A DNA stretch of 64,000 bases from NCBI GenBank assembly GCA_039566865.1, contig CM076959.1, positions 18,832,501 through 18,896,500 of the forward strand. Reading direction: 5' to 3'. The position numbers and the translations under genes were made by a program. Positions 47,400 to 59,097 of the stretch are shown here, one piece after another; position 1 is the stretch's first letter; each line of letters opens with the position of its first letter. The notes beneath the pieces were generated by a model that saw nothing but the letters and a program-made list of their open reading frames with translations, ran no database searches and had not been told where the DNA came from. Source of the DNA: Aurelia coerulea (lineage: Eukaryota > Cnidaria > Scyphozoa > Semaeostomeae > Ulmaridae).

Positions 47400-47690
47400 G
47401 TGCGAAGCAGCTTCGCAGGAAGCTTGTTTGTGTTGAAGGAAGAAAAGGGAAGGAAAGAGAGGAAGCAGAATAGAATGAAGGACAAGAAAGGAAACGATGA
47501 AGTGAGGAATGAAGAAATGAAAGGAAAAAGGTTGTAAAAAAGGATGGAAAGAAAAACGATGGAACGAAAAAGGAGAGGAGAAAGAAGGATGGATGGAAGG
47601 CAGATGAAGAAAGCAAAAGTTGAAAATATAAAGAGACAGGAAGGACTAAAAGAAGGAAAGAAGAGAAGAAAATCAATGTTTGGATTGTGC
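47400..47690 (-). promoter_or_regulatory. Pyrimidine-rich tract upstream of the ELOVL start
   Basis: About 290 bp that is almost all purine on the plus strand (GGAAGG, GAAAGG and AAGAAA runs), hence CT-rich on the coding strand. It lies 60-350 bp before the ATG. It could be promoter or leader DNA, or simply a low-complexity insertion. No TATA box was identified. Confidence 0.4.
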
Positions 47691-48365
47691 TCTTTTCATT
47701 TACAGTTTTGTGATCTCAGGAAGCTTTAAGAGTAATTTCAGTTCCTAGTGGATTGTCAACCACATTGACATCTGGGAATATAGAAAATTGATAAAACAAT
47801 GGAAGGAAGAATTCTGGTTTGGAGTTCCTTCCCAAGAGGGCAAATGTTTTTTCCACCACTGATCAAAGACTTCACAGTAGACTTACACCTCTGATCATTG
47901 AAACATGAGAGATGCTAACTCTCTACAGAATTACTGCATATCTTTAATTTACAAGCTACTTTCTCTACGAGCATCAAAAAATGTTTTCCCGTCCACTCCT
48001 GGGATATCTTTTATTTGCTATAATTCTACTTGGCATCTAAAGGCAGTTTTTTTTATATATACCTCTAAAATGTTACAATACATGTTACAACCCACTATAC
48101 TTTCTAATTACTATACAACTATACAACACTACAAGGACGGTAACCACAGGGAGCAACAGACAATGACTACCCCATGGTTGTAACATAAAGAACAACTTAA
48201 TTATAACTAAATATACAATTACAAGAAGTTACACATAAATGATTAGTACCAGTAAATACTGATGTGTGTTTTACGTCGGTAGTTTCAGGACAGTGAGAAG
48301 CTGTAAGCTTATTGGAACAGCATTACGTTCCTTCCTCTCTACCGGAAGTCCTAAAATAGAACATA

Positions 48366-48950
48366 CAGGTTTGGTTGACTCCAGCGATGTGAATTTAGCT
48401 TTAATCAATGACTAATCATTCTCAAAGAGTTCCTCAGTAGTTAACTTAAAAATAGATACCTCGTTTGTAGGTATGGTTGCTTTGAGAGCAGAAATATCAA
48501 TCTTGAAAGCTCAAATTTGCGTCCACCTGCAAACCAGAGCTTTGGCCCTTTGGCCTATAACCAAGTCCCTGAAACACATCGCAATTAAGAACTGGAATTA
48601 ATGAACGATTAAGAAACTGCCCAATGGGTGACTAGGGAGTGACTTCTGGAAAACAGAATAACACAAGATCTAATATTGTTCAAATTTTATTAAAGGCTAT
48701 TATCGTTGATTTATATGCTGTGCCTCAAGAAATTGCTTAGGCCAAAAGGCTCTGGTTTGCAGGAAGGGGCAAATTTGAGCCTTCGAGATTAACATGTCTG
48801 CTCTCAAAGTACCAATATCAACAAATGAGGTATCTATAATAAAGTTAACTATGGAGGAACATCTTTATAGTGATTAGACATTGATTGAAGCTAAATTCAC
48901 ATCGCTAGAGTCAACCAAATTTGTATACATGGGTATTGGGACACCCAGTA
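48366..48950. mobile_element. Foldback element with arms of about 190 bp
   Basis: Left arm 48366-48558 and right arm 48741-48930 (inverted) share GCGATGTGAATTTAGCTT, TTTGAGAGCAGA and CTGCAAACCAGAGC. The right side ends GGGACACCC, like the mariner-type MITE at 32502-33110. Confidence 0.85.
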
Positions 48951-48999
48951 TGTGACCACACCTTGTGATTCCTGTATCCTGAAATGTCAGAGAGTTGGT

Positions 49000-50080
49000 T
49001 TCTCTCCTCATTCTATATAACAGGTTTAGCAGGGTGGGGAAGTGAACCACAGCCAGAAAATTACAGTTTGATTTTCACTGTCTTGAAGCCAATAATTTCT
49101 GCAAGCACCATAAAAACTCAATCACTTAATGTTACCCAGATAATCTTTTGCTGCAATATACTTTGCAGATGGTTGAAATATATTGTCCAAACACCATTAA
49201 ACTTTCTCTTTGGTGGAAAAACAAACATAAGTAGATAATGAGTGCAGCTGCAAGGACTCACTTGAATAGCTTTCTGGGATGTAGGAAGCAAATCAGCTTA
49301 ACAACCATTGTAAATTCAAATTTAATGCTCTTTCAAGTTGCAATAGGACTAAAAGCTTAAAGATAAATGACCAGAGATATAAGGCCATTTAAGTTAGGGG
49401 CCTGGGCAATCTAAATATAGCCTATTGTATTCCATTGATCTTGAGAGATTAGCAAATCAATTGGACAACTGAAAGCACTCGGCCATCTTTTGTTCTATTT
49501 CTAACCTAGATGCCATATATCCCACATTTGTCTTTAATTAATGCAATGAAATCAGATAGATAATTGCATTGGCATATTTATTGCATGATGAAATTTTGCA
49601 GTACTGCTTGATAATTTAACCTGCCTGAACAGGCTACCTGCTAAAAGCCAAACCAGAGGCCTTCAAAATTCCATTTTGTATTTTTACCATTACAGCATCC
49701 AAATTTCGTCCAGGCAAAAAAGACATACCCCCAGTTTCAGATAAATATAGCTTTACTTTATTAGCAATGTTCTCCCCCCCCCATCTTTTTAAATCGGCAT
49801 CAACTCTAGTTCAAAGGTGACCTTTTGGCGATTTTAATGGTAAAAGGCCATTTGTTGGTGGTTTTGGTTTGAGAAGCTAAATTTTTGCAATTTTGGCCTG
49901 GGAATTAATAGTCAAGGATATCACTTCCCAAAATTGATCTTGCCCTGGGGTGGCACCAGAAATTGACAGGGGGGTTAAAATAGCTAAAAATGCAGTTTTC
50001 TTTTTTGCCAAATTCCTTTTAAAAATAACACAGAATTTCCCACAATGTAATTGCCGATTTCTCCTTTTCAAAAAACAAAG
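49000..50080. other. No feature recognised
   Basis: AT-rich sequence with short chance ORFs only. Confidence 0.4.
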
Positions 50081-50084
50081 GAAA

Positions 50085-50245
50085 ATACATTATGATCTTT
50101 ACTTAAACAATGTTTTTGGGCTTTAAGGATGCCTTGACTTCTTGCAGCATATGACCTTTAGTGCCTTGCAAATAAAGAAAGAATAGATGGGATTTTGCAC
50201 CAGTGGTACCATTCTCAAAGAAGACTGGGCGCAAAAGAGTATTTG
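50085..50245. repeat. Dispersed repeat, copy 1 (second copy at about 51570-51735)
   Basis: Shares AGGAAAATACAT, GACTTCTTGCAGCA, GTGCCTTGCAAATAAA and ATTCTCAAAGAAGACTGGG with 51570-51735, in the same order and orientation. Confidence 0.8.
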
Positions 50246-50604
50246 TGCCATAGAAACGGGTGTGCCATTTCTGTTGTATTATTTTGCTTCCTATGGTTTC
50301 TAGGTGCACAAAATTCAACTTTCCATGCAGGCCACCAGGGCATATAATTGATTGCCCAACAATGAAACCTGCATATCTTTTTGTACCTGTTGTCCTAAGC
50401 ATGCACACTGTGATGCTTCAAAGCCCCAGACTACAGAATCCAACATTTTGAATGGTTTTGAGTGGTTTTAATGGTTTTTGAATGGCTTTGGATGTTTCAT
50501 AAATTAAAACAAAACAAAAAATGTTTTAAATTTTGCAAAAATTTCACTTTTTAGGTGCACCAGGGAAGTTTTGCAAGTAATCTTGGATGAGTAATCTTGG
50601 TTGA

Positions 50605-50940
50605 ATACACGTATTTTTTTAAGAAACTAAGAATTTGGGCCAGTACTGAAAGTTTCTTAAAATTATCAGATCTTGAGTACTCAGAGTTTCTTACGAGTTT
50701 CTTAGAGGTTGCATAAGAGGTGTCCTCGTGAAAATTTCAAAACAAGGTTTTTAAGCCTTTGCAGTGTTTATAGCCTTTACAGGAAGCAAGTGAAAGTAAA
50801 GTAAAAACATGTCAAGGATTTCCTTTATCAAAATAAATAGTTTCTTAACTTATATTTTCCTGGTACTGGAGTTTTTTAATTTTTTGGCCTCTGAGAGTTG
50901 AGTTTCTTATGGGCAGTTTCTTATAAAAGAGAATACGTGC
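50605..50940. mobile_element. MITE with GAATACACGTATTTTTTTAA termini
   Basis: The left terminus GAATACACGTATTTTTTTAA + GAAACT is matched by the complement of the right end (GTTTCTTATAAAAGAGAATACG). Relatives: 34710-34870 (fragment) and 54735-55500 (split by insertions). Confidence 0.7.
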
Positions 50941-51569
50941 ACATATTAAACCTGCATTCTGATCTAAGCATCAAGTTTGGCCAGAACAAAGAGGCAAGCC
51001 AATCCCAAAACCGAACTGTTTGACATCTTGATGGATGTGTCTAGCTTTCCTGTTGTCTCGAATTGTAGTCTGATAGTGTCTGTTTCTAGCAACAAAACAA
51101 ACTTAGCAAAACTCCAAATCCGTCCTTAAGTATGGCTGAAACGATGCTGCTTATGAGTTTGTCTTGCTTATTACCTTTAGACTTAGAGAAGGTGGGCCTG
51201 ATCCTGTGTGGTGCAGACTCTCAGACCGGACAGGGACGAGGGAGAACTTCGAGTCTACACGCAGGCTAGGATGGCTTGTAGATTTTATCTTAGTTTCCTC
51301 AATCAACTCAACACTTTTATTAGTTATTCGCACACATTTTGTATTCTATAATTGTACAAGACTGACATTATACTGTAAGTATTTAGCTGTAGTTATGTGT
51401 TGAAATATCTGACTCCTACTTTGCTCTCGATTTCACGAGGGAGGTGTGTACAAAACCTGGCAACAAACTCATAACAGAGTTCAAATTTCACCGCGCTTCC
51501 AAACGCAGTCCAAACACACACAGGGCGCCGGCCTACGCCTCAAATCCACCAGGACGTAAACCTGCAAAG

Positions 51570-51735
51570 GAAAATACATACAATCTATGCTTACACACTG
51601 TTTTGGGGCTTTATGATCGCCTCGACTTCTTGCAGCAAAGGAATTTGAGCTTTCTTGTGCCTTGCAAATAAAAGAAAGATGAGATGGAATCTTGTACAAG
51701 TGGTGCGATTCTCAAAGAAGACTGGGAGCGAGGAG
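51570..51735. repeat. Dispersed repeat, copy 2
   Basis: See 50085-50245. The ORFs 50103-50408 (-) and 51481-51699 (-) fall on this repeat and are not supported as genes. Confidence 0.8.
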
Positions 51736-52529
51736 TGTGTGTTGAAATGAAAGGGGGAGGTACCCATAATGGCGCATGCTTATACCCATAATGGCGGACA
51801 TATGACCTAATTTTGCCTCATTTTATGAGAAACAACTCATCATCGTACGAAATTTCAGCATAATTTTTCACAAATGAAGGACGCCCATTTACAGTAAATG
51901 CCAGAGGCTGTTGCCGAAGATTCTCTATTCATTTAGTTCAACAAGTTAATATGATGGTTTGGAAAGCTGGGTCGAATTTGTGTATTTAACTCGCAAAATT
52001 GCATGTTGAGCCCACAAAATATGGGGTAAAAGAACCAAAAAGCTGTCATGTATCTCCTTACTATTTGACTTTGCGAATAAGCCTCCCCTTCTTTAATAAG
52101 TCCCTCTTTTTTAAGCCCCCTCCCTCGTCGGGGCCTCAGGAGTCTCCGAAATTGAATAAGTCCCAGTATACATACTGTAAATACAAAGCTGCTGTTTACT
52201 TACAGCCATGTTAGAGGATCTTTTGATAATAGGACTTTCTTTATTTTAAATGGACACCAGCTCTTTCTCGTATAAGAAACCTAGGTCAGCCAAAAGCACT
52301 TAATTCCTTGGATTTAGCTTTTCAATTAAACAATGTACAAATTTTTTTCAAACTTTTGGCCATCCTATCCTACTATTTTTTGCAAGCCAGTTTCTTTTAT
52401 GCTAAAAATCCATGAAAATACGTTTTTGCAAGGACTGTCAGTGCAGCCAGAGCTTGACAAAGTATCTTATGAGCAATTTCGAAAATTTGATTGATGACTA
52501 TAAAGTGCAATTCTCTTGGAATTTTCCTG

Positions 52530-52880
52530 CAAAGAGCTTCTTACACAAATATGCTTACGCAAGGAAACTGCCCGGCTGCAAGGGCAGCTGCATAGGAAAA
52601 TACTCCTTGAATGCAAAATTCATGCAGCCATTTTCTGCATTATTGATCACAACTCAGTGGAACTTTCGAATCCGTATCGGAAAGTAGATCATCACTTAAA
52701 CATGAAATCAGCTTGAAACTTTCTCTGAAAATAGAAATTTGAACATTTCTATTTCTGTTTGGAAATTATACTCCTTAGTCCTTGAACGCAAAATTCATGC
52801 AGCCATTTTCTGCATTATTGATCACAACTCAGTGGCACTTTGGAATCAGTATCGGAAAGTAGATCATCACTTAAACAGGA
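52530..52880 (+). repeat. Dispersed repeat, one full and one partial copy in tandem
   Basis: 52530-52715 and 52775-52890 share CGCAAAATTCATGCAGCCAT-type text, TTGATCACAACTCAGTGG and GTAGATCATCACTTAAAC. A third copy is inverted at 54925-55075. Confidence 0.8.
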
Positions 52881-52979
52881 ATCAGCTTGAAATTTTCTCT
52901 GAAAATAGAAATTTGAACATCGCTATTTTTGTTTGAATTTCTGTTACTTTGTTACACTGTAAATAAATCGATAATAAAA

Positions 52980-52981
52980 AT

Positions 52982-53026
<45 letters not shown>
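52980..53026 (+). repeat. (TAA)n microsatellite
   Basis: About 14 AAT/TAA units. Confidence 0.95.
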
Positions 53027-53028
<2 letters not shown>

Positions 53029-53064
53029 AAATACAACAAAAAACCAAACTGTTAAAAGCAAAAC

Positions 53065-53089
53065 GTTTCGGTGATAAAATCTTCATCAG
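53065..53089 (-). ncRNA. Hammerhead-ribozyme-like core
   Basis: On the minus strand: CTGATGA, a short possible GAT/ATC hairpin, then CGAAACG. It is similar to 35202-35254 and 40871-40891. Only the core is visible; flanking stems are not convincing. Confidence 0.3.
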
Positions 53090-53542
53090 TAAAATTTTAC
53101 AACTCGTATAAGTAGCCCTTGCCAAACTAGCAAGCAAATGCGGAGGAGGTTGGACCAGCATTGCAAAAAAATGCTGCGTCACAACTCTTGATGTATATTT
53201 GAAGTCAATGAGAGCGGTCAAGTATATCAATAGTGTAAAACCATATGTATGCAGTTCTTTAGGCTAAACTTAGAACGTTTGCTCCGGGCAAATTCCTTGA
53301 CCTAAATTTGTTCTCTCACATCTAAACATAGGATTTCGGTTCTACTGTGATTTCCTAAGACGGATATGGTTTAAATTCCCGTGCTTGGAGATGTCCAAAT
53401 CTAAAAAAACCAGGATAAGCCTTCATCACAACAGGCAACAGCTTCTAGTAAACAGTTAAACTGACTTACTTTCGTTAAAGAAAATATTGCATTATAATTG
53501 GTCAATCGAATTTATCAACTGCATTTGATTGGTTGCAATTTA

Positions 53543-53813
53543 GCCATGGGTAGTTAGACACTGCTGGTGGGCTTCTATGGAGCAGCGCTGGATAATATGT
53601 ATCTGCGGGGGAATTTTTTCATAGTACTGCGGAGGAGATATCGGAAGCGAAGAGAGAAGGAGAGAGAAGAATTATTTTTATTTTAATAGTTTAGTTAATA
53701 TTTTTGTCCTTTCGATATCTCCTCCGCAGTACTACAAAAAATTTCCCCCGCAGATACATATCATCCAGCGCTCCTCCATAGAAGCACACCAGCAGTGTCT
53801 AACTACCCATGGT
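53543..53813. mobile_element. Foldback element with arms of about 105 bp
   Basis: CCATGGGTAGTTAGACACTG ... CGGAGGAGATATCG at 53544-53652 is repeated inverted at 53708-53813, around an AT-rich spacer of about 60 bp. Arms are over 90 percent alike by eye, so it is recent. Confidence 0.9.
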
Positions 53814-53856
53814 TTTATGCGCCAGTGTGAATGGGGTATTTATAAGTCTGCGTTAA

Positions 53857-54121
53857 ACCCTATTGTAGTCCGGGTTCTTTGGGTCAGACCACTGCCCCCG
53901 GGGGGGGGGGGCAAAAATTCCCCCTAATTATCTCCAAAACCATAATTAGTATGACATTATAACTTCGTAAAATAGTAATTAAATAAATTAGGAGTCCAAT
54001 TATAGACTTTGATACTAACTGGTTGCGTGGTTTGTTGCCAAGCTCTTTTCCCTGTTTCCTCTGTGTTTTATAATCAAAAGGGGCATTTTTGCCCCCCCCC
54101 CCCAGGTCGGGTACAATAGGG
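53857..54121. mobile_element. piggyBac-like MITE with CCCTATTGTA termini and TTAA target
   Basis: A 265-bp element between TTAA at 53853 and 54122, with termini CCCTATTGTA and TACAATAGGG. TTAA plus CCC/GGG ends is the piggyBac signature. Inside, a run of 12 G near the left end faces a run of 12 C near the right end, both next to CAAAAAT/ATTTTTG, so it can form a G:C hairpin stem. Confidence 0.85.
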
Positions 54122-54885
54122 TTAAGCCGTATTGACATGAGTCTCAGCAACGTGACGTCATTCAATTCAATGCCAAGAACTGAGACTCATGCAGTCACTA
54201 CTAACCTTGAAATAGTTCCACAGGCCCTTATTGTCGTCTTTGTGTATAATGTAGTGCATAATTAGCATAATTAGAGTAGTTTTAGAACGCGAGACTGGAA
54301 CGAAGAGGAAGGAGTTGAGATTGATTGAGAGTGGACTTGTACGGAGATTTGAGACTCGACTGACTAGATTGATATAGTTTAGAGTGGAAGATTGAGAGAT
54401 ACGTATTACGTTGAGAATTGGAGGAGAACGATTTATAGACATATGGATACAGGGTTTTTGTATTGTAAATAGTTTTGTATATATTGTTTGTTTGTTGCGA
54501 AAGGACGCCATCAGCTTGTTATATATAATTTGTTCGGATCGCTCGAAGAGACTATTTTGAAATTCTTGAATTATTGAAGATCCATAACAGGCCCACAGGC
54601 TTGAAATCAGCGTTTCCAGGCCAGGTCAGTATAAGCCTAAAGTTCGTCAATCTTGTGCGTCACTACCAAAACCACATTGAGAGGAGAAGCTAAAATAGCC
54701 AGTTTCAAAAAGATTATCGTCATCATCATTGTCAAGATTTTGAATACTCGGAGTTTCTTACTAGTTTCTTAAAGGTAAGGTTTCATAACAATCTTCATGT
54801 TCACTAACTGTGCCCTTGTGAACATTTCAAAACAACGTTTTTCTGTAGCCTCAATTTTTGCTTTAGACATTACTCAAGTAGCCTG

Positions 54886-55127
54886 CGTCGCAGACCGAAT
54901 TCCAAAAGGAAAAGGAATAGGAAGATACGGATTCGAAAGTTCCACTGAGTTGTGATCAACAATGCAGAAAATGGCTGCATGAATTTTGCATTCAAGGAGT
55001 ATTTTCCTATGCAGCTGCCCTTGTTGCAGCCGGGCAGTTTCCTTGCGTAAGCATATTTGTGCAAGAAGCTCTTTACAAGAAGAAGCTCTTTTCCTTTTGG
55101 AATTCGGTCTGCGACGCAGGCTATTAC
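54886..55127. mobile_element. Inverted-repeat element carrying a dispersed repeat
   Basis: The terminal arms GCCTGCGTCGCAGACCGAAT / TTCGGTCTGCGACGCAGGC (about 38 bp) enclose an inverted copy of the 52530 repeat. Confidence 0.75.
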
Positions 55128-55170
55128 TCAAGTAGCTACCTTACAAATGTTGGAGAGATACGATACGATG

Positions 55171-55325
55171 AGATACGGTTTTGTCCGAGGAAACTTATGT
55201 GTCCCCCCGTGCAGTAGGTTATTGCTCATGCGCCCGTCAGGGTCCCAACTCAAAACGCTACTGCGCATGAACATTAACCTACTGCACGGGGGGACACATA
55301 AGTTTCCTCGGACAAACTGTATCTC
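55171..55325. mobile_element. Foldback element with arms of about 64 bp
   Basis: GAGATACGGTTTTGTCCGAG ... CATGCGC at the left and the inverted copy at the right, with a spacer of about 25 bp. The core TGTCCCCCCGTGCAGTAGG is identical in both arms. Confidence 0.9.
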
Positions 55326-55819
55326 GTCTCCCCAAAAAATACACCTTATGATGCAACAAACAAGTGAAAATAGAGTGAAGATATGTTAAGGGTTTCCTTT
55401 GGACTTGGAGTTTCTTAATGTTTTGGCGATCTGAGAATTGAATTTCTTATTATAAGCAATTTCTTAAAAAAAATATTCGTGTATTCAAGATTATTATTTT
55501 AGAAACTTCAGCTGTTCACAAGTACAAGTCGTATCTCATCACCATGAAAGAGTTCTATATTTAGCCCGTTGAGAAGTCGGTGTTTATAAGGGAGGGATTC
55601 AAATTTTTCTCAGTCAAGCTCGGATAAGATCGCTGATAAGCCTCAAAATTGCTGACTGACCGCGGGATTACTATTATTCTCATTTGCAAATTTCGCTGTG
55701 ACGGTCATATGAAGAAATTGCTCTACTCTCGATAAATAATTCTCGCTCTTCTATGCATTTGATCGCTAGGAAGCAAAAGCAATTTTGAGGATTCGCGCTT
55801 CTGATTGCGTTGTTAGTGG

Positions 55820-56100
55820 TTATATGAGGGGCAACAGCTCTACGCTTGGCAACATAAGCAACTTCTCAAGGACGATTGTTGTAAGACTACGCAATTTTTC
55901 GATATTTGACCAACAAAGATTGCTGCACTTGGCAACAAAGCCGGTATTCAAGGGCTTCTGCTGCATAAGACTACGTTATTCGTCGTTTCTCGATCCACGA
56001 AGATCTGTACGCTTGACAACAAAAGCGCACTGTATAAAGAACTGCTGACAGAAGTCTATAATATTCATCGAGCAGCAACAAAAGCCCACTATACAGTAGC
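55820..56100 (+). repeat. Degenerate tandem repeat of about 85 bp
   Basis: CTTGGCAACAAA, GTAAGACTACG and TTTCGATATTTGACCA variants recur about three times. The ORF 55785-56048 is a product of this repeat. Confidence 0.5.
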
Positions 56101-56512
56101 CAAGGGAACACTGTAACCTGTTACAACGAAAGCCAGCTAATTAAATCCTCTGAAATCAGATACACAGGAAGGAGAGGGGTTTTAAGTATTACTTTTGGAA
56201 CGAAACGCTTATCATTGGATAGCTGTTATTTGAAGACTCATAGCGTGAGTTGGAAGCCAACTTGTTTACTTCTGAGTTCAAATATCACATCGAAAGACGC
56301 TCGTGAATATTTCTAAACTGCAGGACGTTCAAAACAACTTAAACTGAAACGATTTGGGGTATCAAGTCAAGACTGTGTGTGAATGACCATTGCGGGTTTT
56401 ACTTACGTAGAAGATCTGATTTCAAGTCGAGCACAGTTTCGCAATTTGGTCTGGTCTTGGATATCCCGTTAACTGCAAACAAGAAGAAACTCAGCCCTAA
56501 AAAACAGCAATA

Positions 56513-56836
56513 ATGGATCCTGGCAAGTTAGAAGTGCAACGAGGTAACACTTATAAAAGCAATATCAACAATAACAGTGTGAGAAGAACGGAGAATAAGT
56601 TCACAAGAAGTAGCGACTTTGTTCAGAGCCTTCGGCGAATCGAAGTTGCCGAGCGAACTGAGAATCGAATAGAGGATAGAAGAATCAAGCGACGGGTTCC
56701 AGCAAGTAGCAGGGTTGAAGTAAGGCACAGCAATACTGAGTCAGACAGCAGTAACACTGACACTGAAGGCAGTGAGACCAAGGGCGGGCATGTCACACTG
56801 GGAACGATGGTCCTACCTTTGTCCGAAAACCGGTAG
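56513..56836 (+). CDS. Possible first exon or short ORF of unknown function
   Basis: 107-codon ORF starting MDPGKLEVQRGN, hydrophilic and R/N/S/T-rich, with SDSSNTDTEGSE. The local sequence is less AT-rich and less repetitive than its surroundings. A GTGAGA at about 56769 could be a splice donor, which would end the exon after NTDTEG; the last 23 codons look non-coding (they run into the AACCGG cluster). No family was recognised and no downstream exon was found. Confidence 0.3.
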   Translation: MDPGKLEVQRGNTYKSNINNNSVRRTENKFTRSSDFVQSLRRIEVAERTENRIEDRRIKRRVPASSRVEVRHSNTESDSSNTDTEGSETKGGHVTLGTMVLPLSENR

Positions 56837-57205
56837 TTCATGAAAAAAATTTGCACTACCTTTGTCCCAAAAACTGGTAGTTTTTGATGAAAAATTTCCG
56901 CTGTTATTTTTCTTCAATTTGGCGGACAATTTCAACATGATCTATCACTGACGATGTTTGTCCAAAAACCGGTAGTTTCGACCAAATACCATTTTTCTAA
57001 AGCAAGTGGTCATAGAAGTTCAAGTGACACAAGTGTCCCAAAACCGGTTGTTTTGCTAACTAAAATTCCATATCGTGTGCAGAAAATCCAAAATTCAACA
57101 GTGTCCCAAAACCGGTAGTCCTGCTTGCCTAGAATCTTGTGTCCTTTTGTCAAGTTAAAAAAATCGTTGCTATTTGTCCAGGTTTGTCCCAAAACCGGTA
57201 TTTTC
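56815..57205 (+). promoter_or_regulatory. Cluster of six TGTCC-AAAACCGGTAG motifs (Grainyhead-type sites)
   Basis: AACCGGT at 56828, 56967, 57042 (AACCGGTT), 57110 and 57193, and a variant AACTGGT at 56872. All are in the same orientation and preceded by TGTCC. AACCGGTT is the known Grainyhead/GRHL binding consensus. The shared flanks (TGTCCCAAAACCGGTAGTTT) exceed a binding site, so decayed tandem repeats are the alternative. Confidence 0.45.
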
Positions 57206-57316
57206 AATCTTCATCCGAGTAGACGGAATCAAACTCGAATCGAAACACAAAACACGATAAAAGAAATTGATGCAGTTGCGTTTTAATGCCTGCCAAATTC
57301 TACCGTTTATTGTCAG

Positions 57317-57483
57317 GGCTTTTGGTACCCTGGGTACCAGAGCCAACAAAAATGAAAAATAATAAAAAGAAAAAAAGAAAAATGGAACGAAAGCCTTTCT
57401 TGATTTTCTTCTTTCTCTCTTTTCCTTTTCTCAATCTTGCTTTCCATAATTTTGAGGCTGTGGTACCCTTGGTATAGGCCTTT
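57317..57483. mobile_element. Short inverted-repeat element with GGTACC termini
   Basis: GGTACCCTGGGTACCAGAGC at the left and the inverted counterpart GCTGTGGTACCCTTGG at the right enclose an A- and T-rich interior. No clear target duplication. Confidence 0.5.
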
Positions 57484-58007
57484 GGAAGCAGCTGCTTATT
57501 TGAGGGGGCTTTTGTTTCGGTCTGTCCGACATGCCCCAAATGCCCGCGAATAACGTGTTTAGCAAAGGAATTTTGTGTTATCGCTTGTGACATCTGGTTT
57601 GACTGGTTTGAGCAAGACAAGGAAGAGGCCAGGGAGCGCATTTCAGATGGATCATTTCAGATGGATGGACTTAATTCCTTAATCAGGGAGCGCCTGCGTT
57701 TATGACGTAACACCATCGTTTTCAAAGTTATTAGGGGCTTGAACCCCCTTTCCTCTCACTCCCTGCGGGCCTGCCGTACCTGTGCGCATGTTGCGTGCTT
57801 CATGCAATAATGGAATGTTATACCTGCAAGTTTTCCTTTCGACGAAATTGTTTATAATTTTAAAATTTAGTCACATCCCCCCTGGACCATCTGAACGAAG
57901 AGCTGTTTTACAGTTTTTGAGAATCCTATTGATTAACTGCAAGAACAGCAACAGCAGCAACAACAACTTTTTGCGGTTTTGACTGATAACCAATAAGAGT
58001 CGAGAAG

Positions 58008-58131
58008 ATGGCTAGCGGTTGGGTTCAAATTGGAGATGAATTTGGTGGTTTGGCTGCTGGTAGGTGATGGCGCGCACTCGTTTTCTTCAATCCTAGCTCC
58101 TGATAAAAACACTGACTCTTCAAGAGAAAAG
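58008..58131 (+). CDS. Possible gene start: two tiny exons
   Basis: ATG at 58008 in good context (AGAAGATGG) opens MASGWVQIGDEFGGLAA and reaches a donor, GTAGGT, at 58060. An acceptor (TTCTTCAATCCTAG) at 58096 is followed by APDKNTDSSREK in the matching phase and a second donor, GTAAGA, at 58132. Both exons read like protein, and a CCAAT lies 18 bp before the ATG. The 37-bp intron would be unusually short for an animal, and no third exon was found. Treat as a candidate 5' end only. Confidence 0.3.
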
Positions 58132-58922
58132 GTAAGATTCTTGCTTCAATCAATGACCATAAATAAAGGGCCAGATGAAAAGGAAAGATCTCTTTCTGTG
58201 TTTAGATAGGAACCAGTCGAGATCGAATGATTTAGGCCTGTGCCTAGATCTAGGCCAAATAAGTATTTTGAGCGCTGATGCTGATGTTGATATTTTCTCT
58301 TCTACTGATGACGCCATGATCGAGAAGAAACTTCATTTTCGTCTATGGCATGTGATTCACATAGGGCATGATACTTATAAGCGTTTAGGCCTATTCTTAT
58401 TAGCTAGGTAGGGTCTCTTCTCGCTTTCCGTTCATCGCAGATTTGAAAATGGTCTTTAAAACTGGCCTATGTTTGAGCAGAGCAGTTTGATTGATATGTC
58501 ACATTTTGCCAACAAACAGGAGAATTTTCAAGGACTCACTTACTACTGTGATTGTGCTTATTTAATAAGCGTAATATTATCACAAATAATGGCATCCCAT
58601 ACTATACTGCTATCTATATCCTTCCTTCCTGATAATAAATGACAGAACTCTCATTTCAATGTCAATTATGATGTATTATACTAGCATTAGTAGAAATTTA
58701 CCAAAAAAAAAACGATTCCTCCATTTGAATTACATGTTTGATCTATTTGCTCCTCCATAAAAACACAAAGCTAAACTTGCAAAATTCCAAGCTGGAACCA
58801 GTCTGACACACACAAGGTTTCCACAGCACAGGGCTATTTACAGTGTAATTCTTCGAGCCATTTACAAGAAAACAGCATGCCGTTTCCAACCTAGTAGAAC
58901 AAGGCTACAAGGCCATAACTAC

Positions 58923-59097
58923 CATAGGCGTAGGAGACAGAGAGCTTGGGGGGGGGGCTGCAGCCCCCAACGTCGGAAAATGTTGCAAAAATCAGCCATA
59001 ATCGGGCAGAAATCCACCTATAGTCAGGCAAAATTTTCTTAAACAATGGATTTTTTATCAAGCAGCCCCTAAAATTTTATCTCCCCCTACGCCCGTT
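58923..59097. mobile_element. hAT-like MITE with 8-bp target duplication
   Basis: A 175-bp element flanked by ATAACTAC on both sides (58915-58922 and 59098-59105). Its termini CATAGGCGTAGG and CCTACGCCCGTT are imperfect inverted repeats. It contains GGGGGGGGGGCTGCAGCCCC. An 8-bp duplication is the hAT signature. Confidence 0.85.

Larger units (their letters stand above)
54735..55500. mobile_element. AAGAAACT-family MITE split by two later insertions
   Basis: 54735-54870 matches 50680-50760, and 55360-55500 matches 50800-50950 (TTTCTTAATTTTTTGG-like, GAATTGAATTTCTTAT, TATTCGTGTATTCAAG). Between them lie an inverted-repeat element (54871-55130) and a foldback (55171-55325). Confidence 0.65.

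Noticed and set aside
52412..55131. Short ORFs sharing KIHAAIFCIIDHNSVEL-like text
   Set aside because: They are three copies of one dispersed repeat in both orientations with different frames open; no coding constraint is visible.
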